Shown here in pieces: positions 46,429 through 59,900 of a DNA stretch of 64,000 bases. The stretch covers positions 38,453,099 through 38,517,098 of the forward strand of contig CM067084.1 in the NCBI GenBank assembly GCA_034008185.1. Reading direction: 5' to 3'. The translations under genes and the position numbers were made by a program. Position 1 is the first letter of the stretch; every line of letters begins with the position of its first letter. Below the pieces are notes generated by a model. It made no database searches and was not told where the DNA came from. It saw only the letters and a program-made list of their open reading frames with translations. This stretch comes from Gorsachius magnificus (lineage: Eukaryota; Chordata; Aves; Pelecaniformes; Ardeidae).

Positions 46429-46794
46429 ACATAAGTGGAGGAAATAGCATTTGCCATTAGGAAACAAAACCATGAATCCATGGAAAAACAGAGGTGATAA
46501 CCAGTTGAGTCACAGAAAGAGAGGAGGCAGCTATGGTAGCAAAGCAGCATCATTTCCATGTAATATTTATTTAGAAGAAATAATACACGTGTTGAAATTA
46601 TGAAATGTTCTATTTTTAAGATGCCATTTATTTAACAGTTGAAAATCCCACTTACATGGAGATAGAGATCTCTTCTGTAACCGAAAGTCAAAGTCTGACT
46701 GCAATGTTCTTGGTTTTGGTTTTGTCCTCTCCCCTCCCTCTCAGTTCCCATTATAAATCTGTACATCTTAAGCTTATTTTGGGGATGTCCCTCT

Positions 46795-46802
46795 TGTAAA
46801 TA
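46795..46802 (+). promoter_or_regulatory. Pumilio-type element TGTAAATA in presumed 3' UTR
   Basis: An exact TGTANATA match about 60 bases before the paired AATAAA signals. An 8-mer of this kind also occurs by chance, so the call rests on position. Confidence 0.3.
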
Positions 46803-46861
46803 ACTTTTTCTGACCTGTGTGTGATGGAGTTTCTGAGACAGTTGATTCATGCATATGGGGA

Positions 46862-46874
46862 AATAAACAATAAA
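46862..46874 (+). promoter_or_regulatory. Paired AATAAA poly(A) signals, candidate AFF1 3' end
   Basis: AATAAA at 46862-46867 and again at 46869-46874, followed within 30 bases by GT-rich TTTGTTATGAGTTGTTG. This is the standard arrangement of a cleavage and polyadenylation site. Confidence 0.5.
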
Positions 46875-46890
46875 TGAAGTAGCCTATTTG

Positions 46891-49800
46891 TTATGAGTTG
46901 TTGCAAGAGTCCTCGTGTTCTCAGCTTCTTGTAGAGAAATTGTAATTTGCTTTTTCTCTCTGAATGGTCTCAGTGTTTCCCTTCTGAATGAGGTTTAAGT
47001 ATGAATTGCTGTACAAGAAGTCTCTGTTTCAATTGTTGCCCTGTTTATCACCCCTTGCCCTTTCCTTTAGGAACAAGAACAGCTGCAAATCTAGATGCTC
47101 AGAGTGGCCCGAGACATCTGCCTCCTGTCCTCCCGAAACAGATTCAGGGAAGACTGTGCCAGGGCTGCTGACAGCCAGCTGAGCCTGGCTGTGAGCACTC
47201 GCTGACAGGAAAATCCCATGGGATGATTTCATGCACTCAAACAAGTTAAATAAGAAAACAAGGGGACAAGACGCATAAACGGTGGTGGAAGCGTGCTGCT
47301 CCGTGTTTGGCACAAAGGTGTGGCAGGGCTCGGTGCTGGGGGGAGGGTCCACTCAGGTACGGTTCACGGACATCTTTCTGAAGTGCTGTGAGGAGGATTT
47401 CCCTCAGGGAATCCCACAGGATTTCATGCCCCTGGTAGCTCTACTTCTCGTTGGTTCTGCAAGGTGGTCTCTTTCCAGTGGCCTTACACTTTTGTTTGGG
47501 CTTTTCCCACTTTTTGTTTGATGCTGGGCAATGTTCCTCGGCGGAATGATTTTTGCATCTCTCAATGCACTATTGTGATTTGTGTGTATAATTCAGATCC
47601 TTTCTGCAGCAGGCATTGCACCTAAGATGTTTGCTAATAATGGATGTGGTTTTCTAATGTAGTTTGTAAATTGTAGAGGATACTGAAGCCTGTTTTAATA
47701 CCCACTGGATATGTTGCTGTTACAGATGATGTATACAGAAATGTACGCTTGTTTTTTGGATCAATGCGCTTTTTTCACCGCACTTTCTTTCACTGCTAAT
47801 GGCAAAATCGGTATTGAAGTAAGAACAAAAGGAAAAAATATTTAGTTAGTAAAAAAAAGGAATGTGAAACATCCTCAGATGAGCATTTGGTGGGATTTTT
47901 AGCTACAGATAAGACAGCAGGAGCTTCAAGGTGGGACTGGGGCTCAGTTCACTGCCATCGATTACTGTTTCAGGTGGCATGAAACCAGATTGGCCCCAGG
48001 CTGACTGCAAGGTGCATGGAGGGTGAGAAAAGAGGATGGGGAGATAGCTTGTGGTTGTAGCCATACTTAGCGTGTGAATTCTGTTCTGGTTTCAGTGGGG
48101 TGTGAGGAGTAGTTGGACACGAGCTGTCCTGTCTGCTGGCTGGGGCAGAGCTGCTTTTCCTGGGTCATTCGCATCTTCTGTCCCACCGTTTCCTTTCCCC
48201 TCGCACCTCAAAGGGTATGTCTCCCACACACTTTGCTTGGGGCAAAAGCAAGGAGGGGTTCATTCTGGAGGTGGGGTGGAGATGGGGAGCGGAAGGAGGG
48301 ATGCAGAGGATGGAGGTGCAACGTGCCAGCAAGGAAGGTCATCCAAAAGTCAGGGGGGGATAAGAGGGGAGCAGGAGGCCATGGGGCTGCAGCAGCCCCC
48401 ATGGGCTAAAAATGCCAAAAAAATTTTGGGATTGTTTTCAAATAATAATTTTGTTGTTGTTGTTAGTTTATTTATTCAGCCTTTATTGACCAAACCTAAT
48501 TTTGCAATCATGTTTAATTTATTTTGAGACTTATTATACATTATGGATTAGCTTGCTTGCTTTCTTTCTTTGGCTTGGCTTATGCTTTTCAAAAACAAAT
48601 GTTACTTTTGGCAAAACAGCTGCATTAAAGTTGATTGCAGTTTCTCAGCCCTGTGTTGCTCTCCAAACACTAAAACAGCCAGTTGGCAGCCTGTGCTATC
48701 CTTATATTAATTGCACTCTTAGTAACCCCTGTCACTACCTGAAACCAGCCGTGTTCCTGGGCCATCAGTAGCATTTCTGAATGTGTTTCTGTAAACTTTG
48801 TGTTCCTGAAATGAGGGCTTGGGCATGTTACAATGGCAGCATGCGACCACTGCTGGTTTGCAATGTGTTTTGTCGAGGTACAGGGTCCTTGGGATTCCTG
48901 CTGGGTTTTTTCTCTTCTCCTACTCAGTATTGCTGAGGTTAAGGTTTTCTTTGGGTCTAACATTTCATATCATAGCAATACAGCAATGTTGTCTGCTTCT
49001 GTTGAGCCAGCAAAACTGCGTCCCCACTGATAGCTTTTTTTGTGTTCTCTTTCAATATTTGAAGGCACGTGTCAGCCCGTATGTGGTCTGTGGCAGCTGA
49101 AAGTATTTCTGAAAGCTGCTCCAACCTGTGTACTTTTTTGCTTTTTACACATGAGGTGCAGCAAGCTCTGAACCTGCTCGTGAGCTCTCCTTGCTGTCCA
49201 AGATTCAGGGTCAGGCTTTTGCTTTGTTGTGTTTTTCCAGAGGGCCCTGAGAAGTGGGGGGGTACGAGATGTGATCTGCAAAGCAGGGCAGGAGCTGAAG
49301 GTCTCATGAGTGGCGTTGTCTTTGTGAGGTGAATGCGTGCGGTAGCACCGCGGGCATCGGCAGGGCTGGTGTCATCAGGTCTGCAGGCAGCACGTGAATC
49401 GTGGCATGCTGGTCACGCTGATGGCCGCCTGCCCAGCCGCCAGCCACCCTCTCCTTGCATTTCTGTGTCAGTTCTGTGGGATTTCTATTTCAACTGTTAT
49501 AGGGGGGTGGATTTTTTTTCTTCACCCCACTTTACTCATCATCTTAGAGCATAAATAAAATCTGCAATTCTCAGTGAAAGCATCCTTAAAAAGTAATTGT
49601 CAGGTTTCATGAACGTGGATCATTGGTCTTAAATCTCTTAAATGGTCCCCATCCTGCAGGGAGCGATGTGCCAGTCTTCCCTCTCACAGTGGCTCCTCAT
49701 ATGCTGGGACACAGCAGTGGCCTGGGCTCGGGAGAGGCGCAATGTCTTGGAGCCCCACGGAGAAATGAGGATGCCAAACCTCCTGCAAAATGGAGTCTCC

Positions 49801-52800
49801 ACTGGGAAAAGGTGTGTGAGGGGAGGAGACTGATGTGTGTGACTTCAGCATTGAATCTGTACCCTGAGGCTTCTGTGAATGAGAAATAGCGGCCTTTTAT
49901 AGTCCTTGAAAAAGACAAAAATCAGATCTGTGATACAGCTTAAAAAAAAAAAAAGGTAACAAAAAAAATCTTTCCAAAGAAGTTGTGCCACAGGTCTTTT
50001 GTTTGTTTGTCTTCTGTACTGAGGATGAATTGCTCTGTGTGTGTATATATATAAAATTAAAATACGAATTTTGACTTGCTTGTCTTCAAGTCCTTTAGAT
50101 GAAAGAGATGTTGGTCAAAATTGTAAAGATGAAATGAAAAACAAGCTGCCTGGGGAGGGGGAATTCCTTGTTTTGATTGATCTGAGGCTGAGATGTCTCA
50201 CCCTCCCCTGTACTCTGCTCACACACGGTCGCGCAAGCACAGCCCCTGGGTGCAGCTTTGCTCGGAGGTGAGGGTCGATGTGGCCATACGATGTGTGATT
50301 GTGCTGCGCGTCTTCCTTCGTATGTGGTTGAATTTCTAGAAATATTCAACAGCATGAACTTGACACTGTCTTCACCTCGTTGCAACCTTTGAGGGAAGAT
50401 ATCAAAATCATGTGTTTCAAGTTTTCTTAACCTTGAAGTTTGAAATTGAGGTGTCCATCCTGATGAGACTTCGGTGCTGGGATCCACCTGTAAGTACTGC
50501 TTCAGCAAAATATTCAAGCATGTTTCCAAGCCCCATTTATTTTGCCTGAGACTGGGGCATGTTTTACCAGGCCGTGTCCTCGGGAGCTCTGGATAACTGG
50601 GTACATATGTTATTTTCCTTTTTACCTCTCTCCTAATGACTGTGTGCGTAGTAGTCCAATGCTGCCTCTATCTTTTGGTTGATAACATGAAAAGAAGACA
50701 GAATTAGTGTTCTGTTTTACCGGTTTGTTTTGTCTGACAGCTTTGACCTTCTTTAAGTGAGGAAAACTTTAATTAGGGACAGTAACTAACCTTCTGCTGA
50801 ATCTCAGCCCAACCCAAGAGGTTGGAGATGGCAGCACCTGGGCTGGAGGTGGTGATGAGGGTGAACAACTCCAGCCGGGCTGTGCCATGTCTTTCTGTGG
50901 CCACGGGGCAAGTGTATGCCCCCCTCAGCTTTTCTTTTGTCCCCTCTGACAGGCTCCGGTGGAGAGAGCGCTGGCATGCCTTAGAGCAGTGTTGGCGGCC
51001 AAGGTGAAACAGGCTTCATCGAAAAGCCGAAGTGCGTGTGCGTGCAGGCATTGCAAGCAGGAAAAGAGAGCACGAGGGCTGGCCCTCGAGGGAGCATGGA
51101 GTTATAGATTGTTGGTGGTCATTAGGCAAGATGGGTTATGGTTAGCTGACCTAGGTGTGCTCCGGCAACGCACATGGGATGGAGAGTGCTAAAAAGCAAG
51201 GACACCTGCTGGGGGGAAGCAGAGCCAGGTGTGAGGGGCTGGGGAAGGAAGATTTGAGAGAGGGAGGGAGACACAGCGGTGTCTTGGAGGCAAAAGGAAG
51301 ACCTTGGGCACCAAACAGGAGTAGTGAGGACGGGAAGAAAGAAGGGCTGTTCGGCGCTCTCTGTTTTTCTACTCTGGCCTTTCTGTCCTGCACTGACCAA
51401 TATTTTGGCTGGGGAGCTAGCAGGCGCTTGTACAAAAGAAAAGCGAGAAACAGGAGGAGAAAGTTGCCATGTGGCGTAACGTGCGATGACAATATGACAT
51501 CTAAATGCAGTCATATTGGCTGCTGTACCGTGCTGTTTGTTCCATCTGGCGGCTGTTCAGGTGGAGATCTGACTCGGGCTGTGTCAGAACAGTGCATGGA
51601 CTTGCAATTCCTTTCTCCCCGCAGCCCGTGCTGAGTTAGGTGTGCTGCCTTGCACCATCCTATTTATTTTTTTTTTTCTTTCTTGGAAAATGTGTGTAGG
51701 GAAGATAACTTGCTTATGATTCTTGGCCTGAGTTAAGTCTTACTGTGAAGCAAATGAAGACACAAAAATGTATCTCGCTGCCACTCCCAGGAACTGCTGC
51801 ATAGTTGCCTGCTTAGAGTCTTAATTTTCAGGACCATTAATTTAATAAGCATCAGAGAAATTCCCCCATGGGATGCTGCCAGGTAGCAGGGGCGCTTCAG
51901 AAGCCTGGCAGGAGCCGTAGCCACACATGCATTCTCCTCATCACAGCCCAGTGCACATGCGTCTTACTGTCTCTGTCAGATGCTGGCTGCCACACCACGC
52001 AACGTTGGTTACGTGCACTCATTGAAAGATTGAGTCACTGTTTCGGTATAAAACTTAGGGCAGATAGGTATTTGCTTGGGCTTTTTGCTTGAAGTGATGG
52101 AACATGACAACCCCTGCAGACCAGACAAGTCAGATGGCAGAAATTATATAGCTGCCTGGTGAGGGGTTTTTTTCCTGTATGTGCTGGAACAGCTTTAAAA
52201 CAAAATGGTCTGGAATCCAAGGAATTGCATTAAAATGCCATGAAGTGGCAGCAACACCAACCTGGCTGACAGAGCCAGGAAAGAATTACAAATGTAAGTT
52301 TCATCTCCTGGCTAGGAGTGCTTTATTTGCTGATAGTTCCAGTCGAGAGAACATGAAAAGGTTTAGAAAGCAAATACAGATGTGGTAAAGGCAGCCAGCA
52401 AAGAATTTAAGTGGAGCATCTGGAATAAAGTACTTAGCTTTGAAGAACTGTGCACTGCAGCGATGTTGAAAATAAATTAAAAGCGGTTTCAGCCTAAATG
52501 AAGATAGGAAGCCCCATTTAACTGGGAGTGATCTGGAGTTACGGACTTTCCAGGCATTTGTTCTGTAAGTGTGAGCAGGTTAATTGGCTGAATTTTTGTT
52601 GCCTGATGACAACTTGTTTGCAAAACGAGTCTCAGTGTCGCTTGGTGTCGTGTCGGAGCCCTGGTCCCATCACACAAGATCACGCTGAGCATCCTTACAG
52701 CTGCCTCAGTAGGCAGAGTGGACAGGCAGCAAGCGAGGTAAATGCAACCGCTTCTGTTTCTCAGTGTGGTTCAGGGTGGTTACGCTGGGCTGGAGTTGCT

Positions 52801-55509
52801 GGGAAGCTGCGCAATCAGTGTTGCGTTCTGAGCACTCCATCTGTAACAAACCTTTATTTACTCAGGAGTTTCCCAGAGTTGGCGAGGCCTGCCCCCCACT
52901 CCTCGGCATTTGCTGTTTGTAGATGTTTTGCCCATTGACGTGAATAATATTCTTATGGGCTCATTTCCAACTCCTAGAAGAGATGGAATCACTCCAGAGT
53001 CAAAATGTTGATGCAAGCAGAGGTAAGACACAGAGCTGAGGTCGTGCAGGTGGGACACAGGAAGGTAGCCTGATTTTAGGCAAGTGTGCACAAAAGTTCA
53101 GGGCAGCAAAGCGATCTCATAACATTTCTTGGGGCTTTGATAGCCGCCTTGCTGCTGGACTGTCTGCATCTCTGTTGCCAGCACTTGAATGCAGTCAGAC
53201 CAAGCATAGAGGAAGAGGCCAATTGCACAGAGGCAATTGTGCTTTTATTTAATTACCTTCCCATGGCTCTAAAAAAAGAAGCGTTACCAGATCACGAGCA
53301 AGAGAAGTTCCTTGCTTTTGATGAATAAATTGCTTCCGACACGTTCAGTCTGCCCTACATGCGTGCATGCTACAAGGGTTCACAACACCAACACTGGAAT
53401 AACTGCCCCCAAATCCCACTGCACCTGAAGGAAGATCCCAGAGGCAGGCATGGATCCCTCCAGCGCCTGGCTGGTAGCAGGGTTACCTCCTGCCTCTGTG
53501 GGCGCAGCAGCCTGAGGCCGTTTGGCGATTGCCTGTTGCACAAATACAGGGTGTGTGCAAAGCCCTCTTTGCCAAAGGCTCAGTTACTTGCAAGGCTGCA
53601 TCCCCCTCTACAGGCGGACATTTCACTGAAATAATTTTCTCTCAGCTGCTGTTTAAACGTGAGGAAAGTCTTTCTGGTGGGACTGTGAATGCATGCGTAT
53701 CTCTTGTTTACGTTTTGAAATACGCGAGTAGCATGTGCAGCGGCTTCTAAAGTCTTGCATCCACATCAGAATATGTTAGCAGGATGTCTCATCCAAGCAG
53801 TTTTCCGTTAGGAATGAGGTGCCTTTGGGGAACAGCAGTATTAAAAAGTATTCAAAGCTGTGAAAGCATAGCCAAATTCTCACAATCCCCTCTGAGCGTA
53901 AGTAATAAGGTAGGAATTTTAAGATTATTTTGAAAGGTCATATTTTACAAACTTGAAATAAACACTAATAGATGCAAGATCCTTGCATCATCATGGTGTT
54001 AGGGCGTGTCCTGAAAAAAATGAAATCAGAAATTACTGTTTTAATGTAGCAATCAGAAATCTAACTTACAGGGAAATCTTTGTATTGCTCTTCCATGCAT
54101 AGAAGTGCTCAGACCAAAATTTCTCAAAGACAAACATGGCTGTGGGCGGCACAGCAGCTGATGCGCTGCCTTTGGCAGGGGTATGATTTGGGAGGAACTG
54201 GGAAGCCCCGGTCCAAGTCCTGAGATGACGAGCAGTGTGGTGTATGAGGGCTGCTGTGGGGCAGCAGGAGAGCCCAGACAGGGAGGTGGCGTCTCCTGGA
54301 AGCTGGGGCGGCAGCGGGGTGAGCAGGCAGCAGGGTAAGTGCTGGCTGTACGCGTGTGACTGGAGTGGCGTGGCCAAGGGGGCTGGTCAGGAGTGGTCCA
54401 GAGTCTTGGTCTTGCTTCCAGAAGCCCATGACATGGTTAAAATCAGCAGGCTGGAAGCGTTGATGTAACTGTGACCACGCTTGATTCTTCAAAAATGTTT
54501 TCTTCTTTGTGTTTAAAGGATGCTCTAATGGGTTTATGATTTTTATGGGTGAGGTCAAGGCTTTTAGATGCAGGAAAAACATTAAGAGAAGCAGTAACAA
54601 TTCCACGTTTGGGATCAGACATGCATCATGTTTAGATGCAATGATTTCATGTTTAAAGACTTTGCTATCACAAATCCTGGTTTAGTTTTAAATTAGAAGA
54701 TGCAGTGGGAGTTAGCGCCTGCTGCCACTGGAGGGCTGCCTCACCATGGGGAGCCAGGATGGGCTGCTCTGTTCCCTCAGCCTCGGGGGGGGGGTGTTAC
54801 TTCTTTATCATCATTATCCTGTTGCCACTATAATGGTGGCCACTATTAATCTTAGATGGCACCAGAACTACAAATATTTTGTGCAGAACTGTTTTTAGAA
54901 ATGCTATTGCTAGTAATGCGATAATAATGTCAAAGTATCCAAAAAAAAAATATTTAGGATTACTGTGGCAACAAACTGTAATGACTTAGTACTCAGACCT
55001 AGTACCATTTGACTTCCAGCTACAGGGTCAACAGCAGAGCTCCTCCCATGCTGCCCGGAATCCCAGTGAGTTCGCTGTACCCTTACAGGTCCAGGGGTGT
55101 GTGAGTTACGCACAGGTTGGCGCCCATGGTACTAGCACTGTCCCACCAAGCAGAGAAATGTTACCAGCTGCCAGTGTTACTTTGTGGAAAAATTGCCCTT
55201 TTTTTTTTTTCCTCCTCAAGTTTTCTTGTTGCTAGCCAGGACGTTGACCCTATTTGGTTCCAGAGAGGGAACCTGCACCTCTTCTTTCCACCCCTCCTAG
55301 CCAGATTAAGAGCCAGAAGTACCACAAGGGTGACCACATCCTTGCAACAGAGGCAAGGGTGGTAGCAGGGCAGTATGGCTCACAGCTGCAAAGCAGGATT
55401 TTCCCTGCTGACAAAGGCTTTTTGTTGAGAATTATACTCTGCAGAAACAAAAAACCACCCAAAGTTGTAATGTTTCCCCACAATAGCATGCTCCAGTAAT
55501 ACCAGGTGT
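46891..55509. other. Between AFF1 and KLHL8; may include AFF1 UTR extension
   Basis: No known protein family, RNA gene or mobile element was recognised. It holds an AT-rich, UTR-like stretch near 47555-47850, an AATAAA at 49554-49559, an A-run near 49941-49953, a TG/TA run near 50035-50052, a T-rich run near 51665-51680 and a 10-G tract at 54785-54794. Open frames here are short and unlike known proteins. Confidence 0.6.
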
Positions 55510-56840
55510 GTTGAAATACAAATGTTTTATTGCAATGTTTCATTATTTACAGTACCATTCGCTTTGTTCCTGGGTGCTATCGAAGTGCAAGCCATTCAAA
55601 ACAGAAAAGCTAAGTGACAGTAACTCAACAGCAAAACATGACTGTCCTGACCCTGCCCTGGTACTGAATGCAGAGAAGTTTGCTGCTCTCCCTGGTTACC
55701 TGCAACAACCTGGTAAGGTGAAACTTTGGTCACAAAGGATTGTCAGTTGCTGGTCTGCTCAATGTGATGCAGGAACAGGAATCTGCAGCCTTTTCCAGCT
55801 GAAGTTTACTTGGAATTCGGGGTTTCTGACTGCATAAAAAGATGCCTTTGTACATAGGACTGTCAAGTTCCTATTTCAATTTTTGATGTAAGTACTGGTT
55901 TATTTCCAATTCTTTTTATTGCTGATTCTCTTTGGTTTAGGTAAGCTTTAAGTCATCGACCTGTTTTGAGGCTATATCTTCCTGGCTTAACTATCTTAAA
56001 AGAGCTGGTACCTCTAGAATTACCACAGAGTTGCTACTGCATACTGAAATTGGAGGTGTCTTCTCCTAGAGTTGTATTTAAAGGTCTTTGCAGAATACTG
56101 CAACTTTTATTATGTGTTTCCATTTTGTGATTCAGACACCACTGAAGCCTCCAGCTATGTGTGAAGCCCACACGCTATCATCTCAAAGTAGGACAAATTA
56201 CACTGGTTACTTCAGGAATGACCTCTCAACAGAAATTGCCTTTTGAGGAGGGGGTAGATACAACAGATTTAATTCTAAGACTTGAGTGTTCCAGTATTCC
56301 AGTGGCTAAACTCAGGCCAAGAATCTTTTCAGCTTTCTAACAAGTGTATTAGCTTGAGAAAGTACTTTGAAAGGCGGGTTTCAGACTGAGTACCTGCGGC
56401 TTCCACTGCTAACAGCAGTCCCCTGGGAGGTGGGCAGTGAACTTCTCTGTTCCAGTTATCTTAGTTATTACCTTCTAAAACTTGAGACACTGTGTGTTAC
56501 AAAGCTCTTGTACAATCAGGAACTGTTTAAGACTACATTCCTTAAAATAAGTTATATTAAATGGCACTCGAGTCCTCCAGAAAACATGTAGCAGGGCTGT
56601 TGGGCAAGCACTTAACTGCTGCTCTCTTTCCTCACTCCTGGTTCACAGTTCAATAATGAGTCCCTGGAACAGCTGCCTCAAATGATTCTGAAATTACAAC
56701 TTCTCAAAAATGGGATGACTGCAGCTCTTGGCTGCAGTATTGGTTTTATTTCTTAACCTACCATACAAAACACGGTGCTTAAAAGTTCTGCGGTGCCTCC
56801 CTAATATCATTCCTCTGGAATCTGGAAGAGGCAGCAGAGC
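55510..56840 (-). other. KLHL8: KLHL8 3' UTR (end uncertain)
   Basis: It lies directly downstream of the KLHL8 stop on the minus strand. Reverse-strand AATAAA signals (TTTATT on the + strand) occur near 56744, 55898-55917 and 55524-55529. The last is preceded on the minus strand by GAAACATTGC and gives a UTR of about 1.3 kb. The choice among them is inference. Confidence 0.45.
55524..55529 (-). promoter_or_regulatory. Candidate KLHL8 poly(A) signal
   Basis: AATAAA on the minus strand about 1.3 kb after the KLHL8 stop. Earlier signals exist, so this may be the distal one. Confidence 0.35.
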
Positions 56841-56964
56841 TCACATGCAGTCAACAACATTGCTGGATCCTTGGCCCACGTCCCGGATCTGGCTGCTGAG
56901 ACAAGCGCACACAGCCACACCTGCCCCTGCCCTGCAGTGTGACACAGAGCCAACGAGTTCCCAC
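56841..56964 (-). CDS. KLHL8: KLHL8 terminal exon: end of blade 6 and C-terminal tail
   Basis: On the minus strand, acceptor TCCTTTAG precedes G-TGG. It encodes [20 protein letters not shown] and [20 protein letters not shown], then TGA at 56841-56843. The human protein has the same [18 protein letters not shown] stretch and the same VVDCM end. Confidence 0.95.
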
Positions 56965-59900
56965 CTAAAGGAAATGGTAGAGGAAAAAAAGAAAAGTTCC
57001 TGTCCTTTCTGAGCAACTCAAAAGAATTTCTTTTCTGTGTCTGAAATTCTATTCTACAACCTAGCTGTTTACTCTGCACAAAAATACACCCCTCTGGTTT
57101 ATTTGTAGTATTTCTCTGGTAAATTTAGTGCAAAATCAGATTGACACAACCAGAAGGTAGATCTTTACTGAATAAAGGGAAGAGGACAAGGGATGGAGGA
57201 CAAGTCTTACAAGGAGCGGCTGAGGGAACTGGGGTTGTTTAGTATGGAGAAGAGGAGGCTGAGGAGAGACCTCTACAACTACCTGAAAGGAGGCTGTAGC
57301 AAGGTGGGGGTCAGTCTCTTCTCCCAGGTAATGGGCAATAGGACATGGGGAAATGGCCTCAAGTTGCGCCAGGAGAGGTTTAGGTTAGATATTAGGAAAA
57401 TTTTTTCACCGAAAGGGTTGTCAAGCATTGGAATGGGCTGCCCAGGGAAGTGGTCGAGTCCCCATCCCTGGAGGTATTTAAAAGATGGGTAGATGAGGTG
57501 CTTAGGGACATGGTTTAGTGGTGGGATGGCAGGGTTGGGTTAATGGTTGGACTTGATGATCTTGAAGGTCTTTTCCAACCTAAACAATTCCATGATTCTA
57601 TGGAGAAGAGGAGGAGGTGCTTACATATTTACAAGAACAACCCAGTGGCATACGCAGCATTCCTGCATCGCTAGTCATGGATATTACAGATAGACTCCTG
57701 CTGCACACTATTTCTATTATGTTCTGGTTTTATATAGGCAGATTTCATTGTCTTACTAAGCCAAATAAAAATTTTTAAATTTACCTGTTCACTATGGGAT
57801 CAAATGCTTCCACTGTATTCAGGTACGCGTTGCCGTTATGACCTCCAACTGCAAAAATTTTACCCATCAGTGTCGCTATGCCAACGCCACCCCTTGGAGT
57901 TGTAAGCTCTGCTACATATTCCCATTTGTTACTGCGTGGGTCAAACCGCTCCACCGAGCTCAGTGGAGAGTTGTCATCAAAGCCACCTGCAAAGAATCAT
58001 CACAGTATCAGTTTTTAGCCACTCCTAGTGCTGGTGGTATCCAGGACGGGCATTATCAGGCTATTCTCAGCATTCAGTGGGCTACTGTCCAGCTCTGTTT
58101 CCTTACATTAATATTACAAGCTCCTAAAGATTAATATAACAGTTCTCCATCCTGCCACCCTACAGGCATCACCACGAGTGACAGTTTTCTTCTTTCAAGT
58201 TGCAAGGAGAGGTGTTTCTATTATTTTTCTCTTTGAATTCATCTTACACATAGTTAAAATGAAACAGCTTCTAATTTGGAACAGAAAAAATACTAAGACC
58301 TGAAAAGGATGGTCCTGGTATTATTCTGGCTTAAGCAAAACACACCCTTGCCAGGTTTTCAAATTACAGCATTGCTAAATACTTGAGTAGGAAAAAAAAT
58401 TCCACAAGTAAGACTTCAGTGATGCATTCCCCTTGCTGGGGCAGCTGTCAGAGAAGCATTTTACTCAGAACTTTTTTCACCGCAAGGCAGAACTCTGCAG
58501 CTATCACTATGCCATACCTACCTGGCATCTTCCTCCTTCGGGAAAGCAGGTGAATGCAAGGTAGAGCAGAACAAGACAGACCTAGGACAACAGGCTGTGG
58601 AATAAGTGTAATCACCATGCGAAAAAGCTACTGTTGTCTACACTCAAAACAGAACTAGAGTGCTTTAAAAGTGTGTGAACTTAAGAATCATTTTCCTAAA
58701 AGGAAACTCAAGATTAGTGAGTCTTGAGAGTATTTTCTATATAGACATATTGTCCTGAACAGGATAGCCCTCCTGAAATGTGGGTTAGGAACTGCTTTTT
58801 ATTTCCTCGCTAACATACCTTCAGTTAAGCGTGCCCTGGTTGTGCTTGCTTTCTTCTCCTGCCCAAGAACACAAAGTACAGGTCAGGTCTATCTGTTCCC
58901 GTTCCTCTAGCAACAACAGCCTCTTCCAAATGCCAAGTGCCAACAGCACTACAAAATGCCACATCCCTACTCACCAACAACATACAAGCAGCTATGGAGC
59001 TCGCTGACACCGTTGCCAGCTCTTCGCTGACCCATCTCTTTAACTTCCATCCACTTATCCAAATGGGGATCATATTTCTCCACACTGGAAAGAGATGCTA
59101 CACCATCATTGCCACCCACAGCGTAAACATGGCTCTGGAAAACAGTTGTATAGAGAAAGATTATTTGTAATGTATATGTATTTACTCAGCTTTCATAAGC
59201 AATGTTAAAATTATAGGAAAACGTGGTATACCCACACAGCCCTAATTATTTGCTTTTATTTAAGAATTCCAATAACAGACTTAATAATTATCTAACAACT
59301 TGTAAATGCTATCTTCTAATTAAAGAAGTGAAAAAGTTACGTAGCGTTGCAGGTATTTTGCAGCGTATACGTGGCAACAGGCGGATTAAAGTGCAGATGC
59401 ATTCAGTACCTTTAAACATAGTAACCATGACAAGTCAGAGTCTTCTGAATGAGACACGAAGCATTAGCCTCATGTTGTTAGAAGGGTCTTGGTACTTGCT
59501 CCCAGTACCTCAAATACCAGTGAAACAGGGCGTGCAGTTCAATTTCATATGAGTATTATCCTAAATATCCTCACCTTTTGCACAGCTCCATAGGATTTTT
59601 ATGACCACAGGCTGCATTTTGTTTAAAAATCTTGTGTTCTGCCTTGTAAAAGCAGATTTGAAAAGCAGGTCAGTTCCTCAGTTGGCCCCAACCTGGGAGG
59701 AAACAGTCACTTACCACAAGGGCTACAGAGCCAACTCCTCCCCTGGGCGTGTTCATTGGGGTGACTGCACTCCAGCGGTCAGAATCAATGTCATATCTTT
59801 CCACATCGCTGAAGCAAGTGTTGTCATCTAAACCTCCTATTGCATAAATGGGGCCACCAAGGGAGGCAAGAGCGATTCCTCTCCTAAGAAAACCATAGGA

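Larger units (their letters stand above)
43442..46890 (+). other. AFF1: AFF1 3' UTR (end uncertain)
   Basis: No splice-linked coding follows the stop. The region turns AT-rich near 46530-46880 and reaches two near-adjacent AATAAA signals at 46862-46874, followed by a GT-rich stretch. That would give a 3.4 kb UTR. Mammalian AFF1 has a UTR of several kilobases, so a longer form ending near 47.8 kb, or near 49.5-50.1 kb where another AATAAA lies, is equally possible. A 714-nt open frame on the opposite strand (45158-45871) falls here and is taken as chance. Confidence 0.55.

Noticed and set aside
53086..53328. 80-codon frame in the intergenic region, with an acidic C-terminus
   Set aside because: No domain, promoter or conserved neighbour; the length is within chance expectation.
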